In this document: positions 52,529 to 62,103 of the stretch, in pieces | Layout: each line of letters begins with the position of its first letter | How positions within the stretch are numbered: the first letter of the stretch is position 1 | NCBI GenBank assembly: GCA_001795455.1 | Contig: MGPB01000012.1 | Span: 1 to 62,647, forward strand | DNA length: 62,647 nt | Origin: Curvibacter sp. GWA2_63_95 | GTDB taxonomy: Bacteria; Pseudomonadota; Gammaproteobacteria; Burkholderiales; Burkholderiaceae_C | Reading direction: 5' to 3' | Translations under genes and position numbers: made by a program | The notes under the pieces: model-generated | Seen by the model: only the letters and a program-made list of their open reading frames with translations | Databases searched by the model: none | What the model was told of the DNA's origin: nothing

Positions 52529-54225
52529 ACGATATTCGCCGCACCATCCTGTGGGTGATTTTTGGCTTCTCCATGGTCTTGCTGTGGGACCAATGGCAAA
52601 TCCATAACGGGAAGAAAGCCACTTTCTTCCCGAGCCCTACCAAGGCTGCCGCTCCTGCGGCCGCGGCGCCAGCAGGCAAGACAGACGCTTTGGTGCCTGC
52701 AGTTGCCACCCAGGTAGGTGTGGCACCGGTTGCACCCGCTGCCCCAGCCGTAGCCAGCGAACGGTTTGAAGTAAGCACCGATGTGCTGAAACTGACCTTT
52801 GACACAGAAGGTGGATCCTTGGTGCGCTCCGAGTTCCTCAAATACTCGGACATGGCAGACAAGATCCGTAACTTCGTGTTGCTGGACGATTCCAAAGACC
52901 GTGTGTACTTGGCGCAAACCGGGGTCATCCCGGGTGCTGCCGGTGGCGCATCGCCAACGCACAAATCGGTCATGACGGTCAGCGGTGACCGCGCATTGAA
53001 AGAAGGCCAAGACGAACTGGTCATCACCTTTACTTCACCCGAAGTGGGTGGATTGAAGCTGGTCAAGACCTATACCTTGCGCCGTGGTGCTTACGACATC
53101 GCCGTCAAGCACGAGTTGACCAACGCTTCCAGCGCGCCCCTGTCTCCACAGTTGTATTTGCAATTGGTGCGCGATGGCAACAAGCCAGCAGGCGAGTCCT
53201 CCTTCTATTCCACCTTCACAGGCCCAGCGGTCTACACCGAGGCCAAGAAGTACCAGAAGGTGGAGTTCAGCGAGATCAAGAAGAAGAGTGCTACCTTTGA
53301 GAAAGAGGCCGACAACGGCTACATCGCCATGGTGCAGCATTACTTTGCCAGCGCCTGGATTCTGCCAGCGGGAACTGCCCGTACCTATTCCCTGGACGGT
53401 GTGGATATCGGCTCCACCACAGCGGACTGCTGCTACCGCGCCACCATGATTGCGCCTGTGCCGGCCATTGAACCAGGCAAGACCCAGACCATGGCGGCTA
53501 CTTTGTTCATGGGTCCGCAAGAAGAAAAGGCGCTGGAAGCCCTGGCTCCGGGCCTCGAACTGGTGAAGGACTATGGCTGGTTGACCATCCTGGCCAAGCC
53601 TTTGTACTGGTTGCTCGACAAGTTGCACGGCTTCATCCAGAACTGGGGCTGGTCCATTGTTGCCCTGGTGCTGTTGTTGAAGATCGCGTTCTATTGGCTC
53701 AACGCCAAGGCTTACGCCAGCATGGCCAAGATGAAGGCGGTCAACCCCAAGATCATGGAGATGCGCGAGCGCCTCAAGGACAACCCGCAACAGATGCAGC
53801 AAGAGATGATGCGCATCTACCGTGAGGAAAAAGTGAACCCCATGGGCGGATGCTTTCCCATCATGGTGCAGATCCCGGTGTTCATTGCTCTGTATTGGGT
53901 GTTGTTGTCCAGCGTCGAAATGCGCAATGCGCCATGGTTGGGCTGGATTCAGGACTTGTCTTCGCCAGACCCGTATTTCATTCTGCCCTTGATCATGACG
54001 TTGACTACGTTGCTGCAAACGGCTTTGAACCCCGCACCGCCGGACCCTCTGCAGGCCAAGATGATGTGGTTCATGCCGCTGGCGTTCAGTGTGATGTTCT
54101 TCTTCTTCCCGTCGGGCTTGGTGCTGTACTGGATCACCAACAACATCTTGTCCATCGCGCAGCAATGGATCATCAACACCCGCATGGGCGTGCCGCCCCA
54201 GTTCAATCTGCCCAAGTTCAAGTAA
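52525..54225 (+). CDS. yidC: Membrane protein insertase YidC
   Basis: 566 residues, the long proteobacterial form. It has an N-terminal membrane helix (RRTILWVIFGFSMVLLWDQW), an alanine/proline-rich linker at about 30-75, a large periplasmic beta domain (about 75-350), then the conserved five-helix insertase region from about 370 (GWGWSIVALVLLLKIAFYWL with the NWGWSI start). The cytoplasmic coiled loop follows (MKAVNPKIMEMRERLKDNPQ) with the hydrophilic-groove Arg between. The C-terminal FSVMFFFFPSGLVLYWITNN is typical. It inserts membrane proteins with or without SecYEG. Confidence 0.97.
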   Translation: MNDIRRTILWVIFGFSMVLLWDQWQIHNGKKATFFPSPTKAAAPAAAAPAGKTDALVPAVATQVGVAPVAPAAPAVASERFEVSTDVLKLTFDTEGGSLVRSEFLKYSDMADKIRNFVLLDDSKDRVYLAQTGVIPGAAGGASPTHKSVMTVSGDRALKEGQDELVITFTSPEVGGLKLVKTYTLRRGAYDIAVKHELTNASSAPLSPQLYLQLVRDGNKPAGESSFYSTFTGPAVYTEAKKYQKVEFSEIKKKSATFEKEADNGYIAMVQHYFASAWILPAGTARTYSLDGVDIGSTTADCCYRATMIAPVPAIEPGKTQTMAATLFMGPQEEKALEALAPGLELVKDYGWLTILAKPLYWLLDKLHGFIQNWGWSIVALVLLLKIAFYWLNAKAYASMAKMKAVNPKIMEMRERLKDNPQQMQQEMMRIYREEKVNPMGGCFPIMVQIPVFIALYWVLLSSVEMRNAPWLGWIQDLSSPDPYFILPLIMTLTTLLQTALNPAPPDPLQAKMMWFMPLAFSVMFFFFPSGLVLYWITNNILSIAQQWIINTRMGVPPQFNLPKFK

Positions 54226-54246
54226 GCAGGCTGGGGTAGAGCGGCC

Positions 54247-55653
54247 GTGCTGACACGCCATAGCGACCCCATCGTGGCAGTGGCCACGGCACCCGGACGG
54301 GGAGCCGTGGGCATTGTCCGGATCAGTGGCAAAGACCTTTCCGGTTTTACCCACGCCTTTCTGGGCCGCACGCTGCGGCCGCGTGAGGCCACCTATCTGC
54401 CTTTCACCGATGCACAAGGCCAGCCCCTGGACCAGGGGTTGGCTTTGTACTTTCCGGGCCCCCATTCCTTTACCGGCGAAGACGTGCTGGAGCTGCAGGC
54501 CCATGGTGGCGCTGTGGTCTTGCAGTTGTTGGTCGCGCGTTGCCTGGAGCTCGCGGTCAGTACCTCCGTCACTACGGGGGGGGCGCTCTTGCCTGGTTTG
54601 CGTATTGCTGAGCCCGGGGAGTTTTCTCAGCGGGCCTTTCTGAACGGCAAGATCGACCTGACCCAAGCCGAGGCGATTGCCGACTTGATCGATGCCAGCA
54701 CCGAAGCGGCTGCGCGCAGCGCCACACAGTCGCTGGCAGGCGCGTTCTCCAAGCAGGTCCACACCCTGCTGGAGGCGCTGACGCATTTGCGTATGCTGGT
54801 CGAGGCGACGCTGGACTTTCCGGAAGAGGAAATCGACTTTCTGCAAAAAGCCGATGCGCTGGGCCAGTTGCAGAAACTGCAGGCCACCGTGCAACAGGTG
54901 CTGCAGCAGGCCACCCAAGGCGCACTGTTGCGCGAGGGCATTACGGTGGTGATCGCAGGTCAGCCCAATGCCGGCAAGTCGTCCTTGCTCAATGCCCTGG
55001 CGGGCGCCGAACTGGCTATCGTCACGCCGATTGCCGGCACTACGCGTGACAAAGTGCAAGAGACCATCCAGATCAATGGCATCCCCATCCACGTGATCGA
55101 CACCGCCGGTTTGCGCAGCAGCGATGATGCGGTGGAGCAGATCGGCATTGCCCGTGCCTGGCAAGCCATTGAGACAGCCGATGCGGTGCTGTTTCTCCAC
55201 GACCTGATGCGCCAGAGTGCTATGGAATATATAGCTGCTGACGCAGATATCGCGGGGGCTTTAGCCCAAAAACTTGCTAAAAATACCCCTGTTATTCATG
55301 TCTGGAACAAGGCCGATGCGGTGACTGATGCGGTGGCCGATGCGGGCATTGTGCTGTCGGCCAAAACCGGGAAGGGTTTGGATGTTTTGCGGGAGCGTCT
55401 GCTAGTGTCCGCCGGTTGGCAGCCCTCGTCGGGGGGCGGATTCATCGCCCGTCAGCGACATCTGCAGGCGCTACGCCACGTGGATGCCCATTTGATGGAG
55501 GCCTATGCACACCTCAGTTTGGGGGGCAACGCGCTGGACCTGCTGGCTGAGGAGCTGCGCCTCGGGCAGAACGCACTGAGCGAAATTACGGGTGCATTTA
55601 GCTCCGATGACTTGCTGGGCGTGATCTTTTCCAAATTTTGCATTGGCAAATAG
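54247..55653 (+). CDS. mnmE: tRNA modification GTPase MnmE
   Basis: 468 residues from a GTG at 54247. The folate-binding N-terminal domain has [22 protein letters not shown], the G domain has [14 protein letters not shown], a GTTRDKVQE switch, DTAGLR and NKAD (G1-G4), and the C-terminus ends CIGK with the catalytic Cys. With MnmG it builds the 5-carboxymethylaminomethyl group on wobble uridine of some tRNAs. Residues [20 protein letters not shown] between G3 and G4 are encoded by a dispersed repeat at 55219-55283, sense to the gene, without frame loss. Confidence 0.97.
   Translation: MLTRHSDPIVAVATAPGRGAVGIVRISGKDLSGFTHAFLGRTLRPREATYLPFTDAQGQPLDQGLALYFPGPHSFTGEDVLELQAHGGAVVLQLLVARCLELAVSTSVTTGGALLPGLRIAEPGEFSQRAFLNGKIDLTQAEAIADLIDASTEAAARSATQSLAGAFSKQVHTLLEALTHLRMLVEATLDFPEEEIDFLQKADALGQLQKLQATVQQVLQQATQGALLREGITVVIAGQPNAGKSSLLNALAGAELAIVTPIAGTTRDKVQETIQINGIPIHVIDTAGLRSSDDAVEQIGIARAWQAIETADAVLFLHDLMRQSAMEYIAADADIAGALAQKLAKNTPVIHVWNKADAVTDAVADAGIVLSAKTGKGLDVLRERLLVSAGWQPSSGGGFIARQRHLQALRHVDAHLMEAYAHLSLGGNALDLLAEELRLGQNALSEITGAFSSDDLLGVIFSKFCIGK
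55219..55283 (+). repeat. Dispersed repeat, copy 7, inside mnmE
   Basis: GCTAT-GGAATAT-ATAGC, then TGCTGACGCAGATATC, GGGGGCTTTAGCCC and an AAAAACTTGCTAAA tail. It is the only coding copy read in the sense direction and the most diverged one; it lies between the G3 and G4 motifs of the GTPase. Confidence 0.65.
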
Positions 55654-55696
55654 CCTGCACTACACTCCATCGCTCTCAGCCCCGAAAGCCTCAACA

Positions 55697-56395
55697 ATGT
55701 CCCTCTTCCGTTGGTTCTCCAAAAAAAAGCAGGGACTTGCGCCTGCGGCAGAAAGTTCCGGCCTGGGGCATATCGATGCCACGCTGCCGTTCAACCACAG
55801 TGGGAAGTCGCGTTCCAAGGGGCCTCATTCCGTGCCGGGCAGCGCTGCCAATCGGAAAAACGAGCGCCTGGAGCGCCGGGAGTTGCTGTACACGGTGGTG
55901 CGCGAGTCCATGACCCGTGCCGGGTTGCTCTCCACCAGCTACAAGTTCAAGGTGCTGTCGCTGGACTCCAGGGGGCGTCAGTACCTGATCATGATGGACA
56001 TGGCACGCCAGAACGTGGGCGACCCGCAGCGTCTGGCTGACATGGAAACTCACATTGCCAAGGTGGCCAAGTCACGGCACGATATTTTGGTCACGGCTGT
56101 GTATTGGCGTGTCAATGAACATGTGACGACAGGTCTGGCGCGCAGTGCCAGTGTGGTACCGGCCGTGTCCACCCCGGTAGCGCCAACTGCCCCGCGGTAC
56201 GAGCCTTTGCAGGCGGATGAAGTGGCCGCCTTCAAGCAGGCGTTGGCAGCCATTCCCTCACCTAGCGCACTCTCGGCGCCCGGGGAAATTGTGCGCTCCG
56301 GACGCCGCAATCCGGCACCGCCCAGCTTTCAGGACACGGAGCTGGATGATCGTAATTCGCCGCTGAGTGGGACCCAGTACGGCGACCTCAACTGA
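55697..56395 (+). CDS. Conserved hypothetical protein
   Basis: 232 residues from the ATG at 55697 (MSLFRWFSKK), 43 bases after mnmE. The basic N-terminus is disordered-looking up to about residue 55. A compact alpha/beta core follows at about 55-150 (RRELLYTVVRESMTRAGLL, YKFKVLSLDSRGRQYLIMMD, ILVTAVYWRVNEHV), and then a proline/alanine-rich tail. No signal peptide or membrane helix is seen. I recognise the layout from other Burkholderiales near mnmE but know no function. Confidence 0.75.
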   Translation: MSLFRWFSKKKQGLAPAAESSGLGHIDATLPFNHSGKSRSKGPHSVPGSAANRKNERLERRELLYTVVRESMTRAGLLSTSYKFKVLSLDSRGRQYLIMMDMARQNVGDPQRLADMETHIAKVAKSRHDILVTAVYWRVNEHVTTGLARSASVVPAVSTPVAPTAPRYEPLQADEVAAFKQALAAIPSPSALSAPGEIVRSGRRNPAPPSFQDTELDDRNSPLSGTQYGDLN

Positions 56396-56413
56396 GGCGC
56401 ACCTTAGCGTGGC

Positions 56414-56968
56414 TTAGTGGCCCGCAAAATCCACCAGTGTGAACAAGGGCAGACCTGACTCTCGCAGGCGATCAGAACCGCCCAGCTCGGGCAGGTCCAC
56501 AATCGCGGCGCCTTCCATCACATGGGCACCCAGTCGTTCCAGCAATTTTTTGCCGGCCATCATGGTGCCGCCAGTGGCGATCAGATCGTCAATCAGCAGG
56601 ACACGGTCGCCTGCTTTCACTGCATCGGTGTGCAGTTCCACGGTGGCGCTGCCGTATTCCAGTTCATAGGTTTCTTCCACCGTGGTGAAAGGCAGTTTGC
56701 CTTTCTTGCGGATCGGGACAAAGCCGATGTTCAGCTCGTAGGCCACCACGGCTCCCAGGATGAAGCCACGCGCGTCCAAGCCAGCCACCACATCGGGCCG
56801 CATGCTGGGGTCCATATAGCGGTGCACAAAGGCATCAATCAGCACACGGAATACCTTGGCATCCTGCAGCAGCGGCGTGATGTCGCGGAACTGCACGCCC
56901 GGCGCTGGCCAGTCGGGCACGGTGCGGATGTTGTCCCGGAGGTATTGGTTGACGCTGAGGTGTTGCAT
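56414..56968 (-). CDS. apt: Adenine phosphoribosyltransferase
   Basis: 184 residues. It has [20 protein letters not shown], the flexible-loop region [19 protein letters not shown], and the PRPP-binding motif [14 protein letters not shown]. It salvages adenine to AMP using PRPP. It is full length and begins with a typical short N-terminus. It stands alone on the minus strand, convergent with the hypothetical gene. The 63-base gap to the antiporter gene shows nothing notable. Confidence 0.96.
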   Translation of the reverse strand: MQHLSVNQYLRDNIRTVPDWPAPGVQFRDITPLLQDAKVFRVLIDAFVHRYMDPSMRPDVVAGLDARGFILGAVVAYELNIGFVPIRKKGKLPFTTVEETYELEYGSATVELHTDAVKAGDRVLLIDDLIATGGTMMAGKKLLERLGAHVMEGAAIVDLPELGGSDRLRESGLPLFTLVDFAGH

Positions 56969-57031
56969 AAGACTGGACGGGTGCGGAAATAAAGGCAGGC
57001 GCTATTGTGCCCCCAACTGTGCAGCGCTGGC

Positions 57032-59017
57032 CTAGCCTTTGAGTAGCTTCTGCTCGGCTATCGCCAAGGCGCCCGCTTTGCCGGACAGCACCAGCGTATC
57101 GCCACCTTCCAGCCGGCAGTGGGCATCGGTGGGAACGGCGGCGCCATCGTCGCGGCGCAAGCTCAGCACACGAATGTCCAAAGTCTCCAAATCGAAGTGT
57201 GCCAAAAGTTTGCCAGAGGCCTTGGCGCCTGCAGGCAAATTGACCGTGACCAAGCGCTCTTGTTGTAACTCGTCCACCGAGTCGTCGTCGGCGCCATGAA
57301 AGAAGCCGCGCAACAGGTTGTAGCGCGCATCGCGCTGGTCCTGCACGATACGGATCACGCGGCGCATAGGCACGCCCACCAGTGCCAGCGCGTGGCTGGC
57401 CAGCATCAGCGAGCCTTCAATGGCTTCAGGCACCACTTCCGTAGCACCCGCAGCGCGCAACTTGTCCAAAGCATGGTCGTCCTGGGTGCGAACAATGACG
57501 GGTACTTGGGGGGCATGGGTGTGGGTGTTGCCCAGTACCTTGAGTGCGGCCCCCTCACCCAGGTAGGTGATTACCACGGCGCTCGCCCGGGCCAGTCCGG
57601 CTGCCATCAGGGCCTGCAGGCGGGCTGCATCGCCAAACACTACCGATTGCCCGGCGGCGGCGGCCTGGCGTACCCGGTCAGGGTCCAGGTCCAGCGCCAT
57701 GTAGGGAATACCTTCGTGCTCCAGCATGCGAGCCAGATTTTGTCCACAACGGCCGAAGCCGCAAATGATGACGTGCTGGTTAGCGCCGATGGACTTGCGC
57801 GCGATGGTGGTCATCTGCAGCGATTGCAGCAGCCATTCGCTGCTCACCAGTTTCATCACGATGCGGTTGCTGTACATCACGATGAACGGTGTGGCCAGCA
57901 TGGACAACACCATGCTGGCCAAAATCGGGTTCAGCAAAGCGGGAGGAACCAGGGAGTTTTTCTGCGCCAGAGTCAGCAATACAAACCCGAATTCACCAGC
58001 CTGCGCCAAATACAAACCGGTGCGCAGGCTGACGCCCGATGACGTGCCCAAGGCTTTGGCCAGGCCGGTGACCAGTGCGGCTTTGAACACAATTGGCAAT
58101 GCCACCAGTAGCAGGACCAGTGGCCAGCGTTCCAGCACCAGGCGCCAGTCCAGCAGCATGCCAATGGAGATGAAAAACAATCCCAGCAGCACGTCGTGAA
58201 AGGGGCGGATGTCGGTTTCCACCTGGTGTTTGTATTCAGTCTCCGAAATCAGCATGCCGGCAATGAAGGCGCCCAGGGCCAGGCTCAAGCCCGCCAGCTC
58301 GGTCAACCAGGCCAGGCCCAGCGTGATGAACAGCAAATTCAATACAAACAACTCATCGCTTTTGCGGCGTGCCACCAGTGTGAGCCAGCGCCGCATCAAG
58401 TGCTGGCCCCCTACCAGCAACACGGTCACCAGAACCACGGCTTTGAATGCAGCCAGAGCCAGCGCTTCAAACAGTTGTTCGCCTGAGGCTCCAAGCGCCG
58501 GAATCAGCACCAGCAGTGGCACGACGGCCAGATCCTGGAACAGCAGCACCCCCATCACGCGCTTGCCATGTTCGGAGTCCAGCTCAAGTCGTTCCACCAT
58601 AAGTTTCACCACAATGGCCGTGCTGCTCATGGCCAGCGCACAGGACAGGGCCAGGGCCGCTTGCCACTCCATGCTCCAGATCCGTGGGAATACGGCTGCC
58701 ATGCCCAGGGTCGCCGCGGTGGCAAGGAAAATCGTGACCACCACCTGCAGCAGCCCCAGCCCAAACACGTGCTTGCGCATGGCGCGCAGCCGCGGCAGGT
58801 TGAATTCCAAGCCGATCACGAACATCAAAAACACCACGCCAAATTCGCCCAAGTGACGGACTCCATCCGAATTTTGGGACAGTGCCAGTGCGTTGGGGCC
58901 AATCACCACGCCGACAGCCAGGTACCCCAACATAGGGGGCAGCTTGAGCGAGCGGCACGCCACCACCCCCAGCACGGTCGCCAGCAGGTAGAGCAGAGTG
59001 ATTTCAAGTCCAGTCAT
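57032..59017 (-). CDS. Monovalent cation:proton antiporter-2 (Kef/YbaL-like)
   Basis: 661 residues. Residues about 1-385 form the 12-helix Na+/H+ exchanger domain (LLYLLATVLGVVACRSLKLP, ALSCALAMSSTAIVVKLM, GLYLAQAGEFGFVLLTLAQ). A RCK/TrkA_N domain follows, starting HVIICGFGRCGQNLARML at about 415, and then a TrkA_C domain ending EGGDTLVLSGKAGALAIAEQ. It probably exports K+ or Na+ in exchange for H+ under nucleotide control. It is closer to YbaL/RosB than to glutathione-gated KefC, but the exact ion is inference. It is divergent from kdsD with a 44-base gap. Confidence 0.92.
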   Translation of the reverse strand: MTGLEITLLYLLATVLGVVACRSLKLPPMLGYLAVGVVIGPNALALSQNSDGVRHLGEFGVVFLMFVIGLEFNLPRLRAMRKHVFGLGLLQVVVTIFLATAATLGMAAVFPRIWSMEWQAALALSCALAMSSTAIVVKLMVERLELDSEHGKRVMGVLLFQDLAVVPLLVLIPALGASGEQLFEALALAAFKAVVLVTVLLVGGQHLMRRWLTLVARRKSDELFVLNLLFITLGLAWLTELAGLSLALGAFIAGMLISETEYKHQVETDIRPFHDVLLGLFFISIGMLLDWRLVLERWPLVLLLVALPIVFKAALVTGLAKALGTSSGVSLRTGLYLAQAGEFGFVLLTLAQKNSLVPPALLNPILASMVLSMLATPFIVMYSNRIVMKLVSSEWLLQSLQMTTIARKSIGANQHVIICGFGRCGQNLARMLEHEGIPYMALDLDPDRVRQAAAAGQSVVFGDAARLQALMAAGLARASAVVITYLGEGAALKVLGNTHTHAPQVPVIVRTQDDHALDKLRAAGATEVVPEAIEGSLMLASHALALVGVPMRRVIRIVQDQRDARYNLLRGFFHGADDDSVDELQQERLVTVNLPAGAKASGKLLAHFDLETLDIRVLSLRRDDGAAVPTDAHCRLEGGDTLVLSGKAGALAIAEQKLLKG

Positions 59018-59061
59018 GGCGCCATACTAGCAAGAGACATGCGCGTCTATAAAATGCGCAC

Positions 59062-60063
59062 ATGACAGCACATGCAGCAAGTGGCGGGTCTTCACGCGCC
59101 GACCGGGCTTTGGCCTTGGCCAGAGAAACGTTCGATATCGAGGCTGCGGCCGTTTTGGGGCTCAAGACCCGTGTGGGCGAAGGATTCGCCCAGACCGTGG
59201 AGCGGATTCTGGCTATTGAGGGCCGTGTGGTGGTGATGGGCATGGGCAAAAGCGGCCATGTGGGCCGCAAGATTGCCGCCACGTTGGCCTCCACCGGGAC
59301 GCCCGCTCTGTTTGTGCACCCGGCCGAGGCCAGCCATGGCGACTTGGGCATGGTCACTCCAACCGACCTGGTGCTGATGATTTCCAATAGCGGTGAGTCG
59401 CAGGAGATGGCGGCCATCCTGCCCGTGCTCAAACGACTCGGCTCTGCTTTGGTGGCCATGACCAGCAACGCCGACTCCACCATGGCGCGTTACGCGGACC
59501 TCTGGATCGATACGGGAGTGGCCAAAGAAGCCTGTCCGCTCAACCTGGCGCCGACTGCCAGTACCACGGCCCAGTTGGCCATGGGCGATGCGCTGGCCGT
59601 GGCCCTGCTCGATGCACGAGGATTCCGCACGGAAGACTTTGCGCGCTCGCACCCCGGTGGCGCCCTGGGCCGCAAACTGTTGACACATGTGAGCGATGTG
59701 ATGCGTTCTGGCGATGCCGTGCCGCGCGTGGCACCGACGGCCAGTTTCAGTGAGCTGATGCGCGAGATGAGCGCCAAAGGCCTAGGCGCTACCGCCGTGG
59801 TGGGGTCTGACAACACCGTGCTGGGCATTTTTACCGATGGTGATTTGCGCCGTTTGGTCGAGCAGGGCGTGGACCTTCGGGCCAAGACGGCGCAGGACGT
59901 GATGCGCGCAGGCCCCTACACCATGGGAGCCGATGCACTGGCGGTGGATGCGGCTGACCTGATGGAGGCCAAGCGCATCACCAGCGTCCTGGTGGTGGAT
60001 GCACAGGGTGCCTTGTGCGGTGCGCTCAACAGCAACGACTTGATGCGCGCGAAAGTCATCTGA
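59062..60063 (+). CDS. kdsD: D-arabinose-5-phosphate isomerase KdsD
   Basis: 333 residues: an N-terminal SIS domain (VVVMGMGKSGHVGRKIAATLASTGTPALFVHPAEASHGDLGM, with key pieces GKSGHVG and EASHGDLG; ISNSGES; LNLAPTASTTAQLAMGDALA), then two CBS domains from about residue 205. It makes arabinose-5-phosphate for Kdo, the inner-core sugar of lipopolysaccharide. Its TGA overlaps the ATG of kdsC (TGATG), so the two consecutive Kdo steps are coupled. Confidence 0.95.
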   Translation: MTAHAASGGSSRADRALALARETFDIEAAAVLGLKTRVGEGFAQTVERILAIEGRVVVMGMGKSGHVGRKIAATLASTGTPALFVHPAEASHGDLGMVTPTDLVLMISNSGESQEMAAILPVLKRLGSALVAMTSNADSTMARYADLWIDTGVAKEACPLNLAPTASTTAQLAMGDALAVALLDARGFRTEDFARSHPGGALGRKLLTHVSDVMRSGDAVPRVAPTASFSELMREMSAKGLGATAVVGSDNTVLGIFTDGDLRRLVEQGVDLRAKTAQDVMRAGPYTMGADALAVDAADLMEAKRITSVLVVDAQGALCGALNSNDLMRAKVI

Positions 60064-60614
60064 TGGCCGCAACACCCCAAATCCAGTTTGCGCCCGATCT
60101 GTTGCTGCGTGCGCAGGGTATCCAGGTAGTGTTCCTGGATGTCGACGGTGTGTTGACCGATGGCGGTCTCTTGTTCTCCGAATCCGGCGAAACCCTCAAG
60201 CGCTTCAACACCCTGGATGGCCACGGCCTGAAGCTGCTGCAAAAGGCCGGCATCACCCCGGTCATCATCACCGGCCGTGACTCACAGCCCTTGCGGGTCC
60301 GCTTGCAGGCTCTGGGGGTGGTGCATGCCCACTTTGGAACCGAGGACAAGCGCCCTGCTGCCGAGCAGACCCTGCAGACACTAGGCCTGGACTGGTCGCG
60401 GGCCGCCGCCATGGGCGACGACTGGCCCGACCTCCCCGTGATGCGCCGCGCCGCGCTCGCGTGTGCGCCGATCAACGCCCATGTGGAAGTGCTGGGTGCT
60501 GCGCAGTACGTGACCCGCGCCTCGGGCGGCCACGGCGCGGTGCGCGAGCTGTGCGACTTGTTGCTGGTGGCAAGTGGCCGTTATGCGGACTTGCTGGAAA
60601 GTTATACACAGTGA
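60063..60614 (+). CDS. kdsC: 3-deoxy-D-manno-octulosonate-8-phosphate phosphatase KdsC
   Basis: 183 residues from the ATG at 60063. It is a tetrameric-type HAD phosphatase without a large cap: FLDVDGVLTDGGLLF with the nucleophile Asp, ITGRDSQPLRVRLQALGV, and MGDDWPDLPVM with the metal-binding Asp pair. It dephosphorylates Kdo-8-phosphate to Kdo. The next gene, lptC, starts with a GTG that overlaps its stop (GTGA). The gene is complete. Confidence 0.95.
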   Translation: MAATPQIQFAPDLLLRAQGIQVVFLDVDGVLTDGGLLFSESGETLKRFNTLDGHGLKLLQKAGITPVIITGRDSQPLRVRLQALGVVHAHFGTEDKRPAAEQTLQTLGLDWSRAAAMGDDWPDLPVMRRAALACAPINAHVEVLGAAQYVTRASGGHGAVRELCDLLLVASGRYADLLESYTQ

Positions 60615-61225
60615 AAAACTTCCTGTACGAAGTGTGGGATCGCGTCCTGCTCTACCTCCCCCTGATGGTGATGGGCACGCTGGCGCTTGGCACATACTGG
60701 CTGGTGCGTAGCACGCCAACACCGGAGGTGGCGCTGGCCGAGCGTGTGCGCGGTCACGAACCTGACTATTTCATGCACGGGTTTTCCATCAAAACCTACG
60801 ATGCAACGGGGCGTATGCGTTCCGAGGTCCAAGGCAGTGTGGCGCGTCACTACCCCGACACCAAATGGATCGAGATTGACGGCATTCGCATCCGTTCGTT
60901 TGATGCCGAGGGTCGCCTCACCACTGCCAGTGCCCTTCGCGGTCTGACCAATGACAGTGGCTCGGAGGTCCAGTTGATGGGCAAAGCCGTGGTGGTGCGC
61001 GAGGCAGACACCACGGCGGCTGGCAAGGCCACGCCCCGCATGGAATACCGGGGTGAATTTCTGCACGCGTTCATGGACACCGAAGTGGTGAAATCCCACC
61101 AGCCGGTGGAGCTCACCCGTGGCAAGGACCGGTTCACGGCCGATGCCATGGACTTTGACAACGTGGACCAAGTCATGCGCCTGCGCGGTCGTGTGCATGG
61201 CACTTTGGTGCCTGATTCCCGCTAA
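60611..61225 (+). CDS. lptC: LPS export protein LptC
   Basis: 204 residues from a GTG at 60611 (reads MKNFLYEVWDRV). A single N-terminal membrane helix (LLYLPLMVMGTLALGTYWLV, about 13-32) anchors a periplasmic beta-jellyroll (PDYFMHGFSIKTYDATGRMR, ALRGLTNDSGSEVQLMGKAV, MDFDNVDQVMRLRGRVHGTL). It takes LPS from LptBFG to LptA. The usual lptA and lptB do not follow: the next gene is an SDR oxidoreductase. Confidence 0.92.
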   Translation: MKNFLYEVWDRVLLYLPLMVMGTLALGTYWLVRSTPTPEVALAERVRGHEPDYFMHGFSIKTYDATGRMRSEVQGSVARHYPDTKWIEIDGIRIRSFDAEGRLTTASALRGLTNDSGSEVQLMGKAVVVREADTTAAGKATPRMEYRGEFLHAFMDTEVVKSHQPVELTRGKDRFTADAMDFDNVDQVMRLRGRVHGTLVPDSR

Positions 61226-61252
61226 CTTTTACCTGCGTTTCTGGAGCACCCA

Positions 61253-62029
61253 ATGGCCGCTTTGATTTTCATTACAGGTGCTTCCAGCGGCATTGGCCAG
61301 GCCCTGGCATGGCGCTACTACCAGGCTGGCTATACCTTGGCCCTGGTTGCCCGCCGGGTTGACGAAATCCACACCTGGGCCCGCAGCCAGGCGCTGGATT
61401 CCACGCGTTACCGGGTGTACGGTGCGGATGTGTCAGACATCAACAGCATTGTGGCGGCAGGACAAACTTGTCTCGCAGAGCTCGGTGTGCCCGATGTGGT
61501 GATTGCCAATGCAGGCATCAGCGTGGGGATGGACACGGGTGTTCGCAGTGACCTGGATGTCATGGTGCGCACTTTCAGCACCAACAACGTGGGATTGGCC
61601 GCAACCTTTCACCCCTTTGTGCGGGCGATGGCGCAGCGCGGAAGCGGCGCTTTGGTGGGTATTGGCAGTGTGGCAGGGATTCGTGGCTTGCCGGGCCATG
61701 GTGCCTATTGCGCGAGCAAGGCGGCAGTGATCAGTTACTGCGAATCTTTGCGCGGTGAGCTGGGTAGCAGCGGCATCAAGGTCGTTACCCTGTGTCCTGG
61801 CTATATCGACACACCACTCACACGCCAGAACCGCTACAGCATGCCATTCTTGATGCAGCCCCATGAATTTGCTGCGCGGGCGTTTGATGCGATTGCACAA
61901 GGTGCAAGTTACCGCGTGATTCCGTGGCAGATGGGCTGGGTGGCAAAAATCTTGCGCGCACTGCCGAACGGCTTGTATGACAAGGTGTTGGCGGGGCGGC
62001 CGCGCAAACGCCGTGAAGACGAGAATTAA
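61253..62029 (+). CDS. SDR family oxidoreductase
   Basis: 258 residues. It has TGASSGIGQALAWRYYQAG at residues about 7-25, an NAG motif (VVIANAGIS), a catalytic Ser in GIGSVAGIRG and YCASKAAVISYCESLRGEL with the Tyr/Lys pair. The C-terminal PFLMQPHEFAARAFDAIAQG and the RPRKRREDEN basic end resemble the membrane-associated YbbO-type short-chain dehydrogenases that use lipid or aldehyde substrates. It follows lptC by 27 bases, so it may be in the same transcript. Substrate unknown. Confidence 0.87.
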   Translation: MAALIFITGASSGIGQALAWRYYQAGYTLALVARRVDEIHTWARSQALDSTRYRVYGADVSDINSIVAAGQTCLAELGVPDVVIANAGISVGMDTGVRSDLDVMVRTFSTNNVGLAATFHPFVRAMAQRGSGALVGIGSVAGIRGLPGHGAYCASKAAVISYCESLRGELGSSGIKVVTLCPGYIDTPLTRQNRYSMPFLMQPHEFAARAFDAIAQGASYRVIPWQMGWVAKILRALPNGLYDKVLAGRPRKRREDEN

Positions 62030-62045
62030 AGGCTGACGTAGCAAT

Positions 62046-62073
62046 AAAAAAGGGACCTTGCGGTCCCTTTTTT
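62046..62073. terminator. Bidirectional intrinsic terminator
   Basis: AAAAAAGGGACC (62046-62057) pairs with GGTCCCTTTTTT (62062-62073) around a TTGC loop. The A run and T run make it effective from both sides. It ends the rightward SDR gene (stop at 62029) and the leftward RNA-binding protein gene (stop at 62104). Confidence 0.9.
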
Positions 62074-62103
62074 TGCAAAGTACGTGTACTTGCTGTCTGC
62101 TGC

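Noticed and set aside
53035..55200. A 721-codon minus-strand open frame across yidC and mnmE
   Set aside because: It crosses two conserved plus-strand genes and shows no motif.
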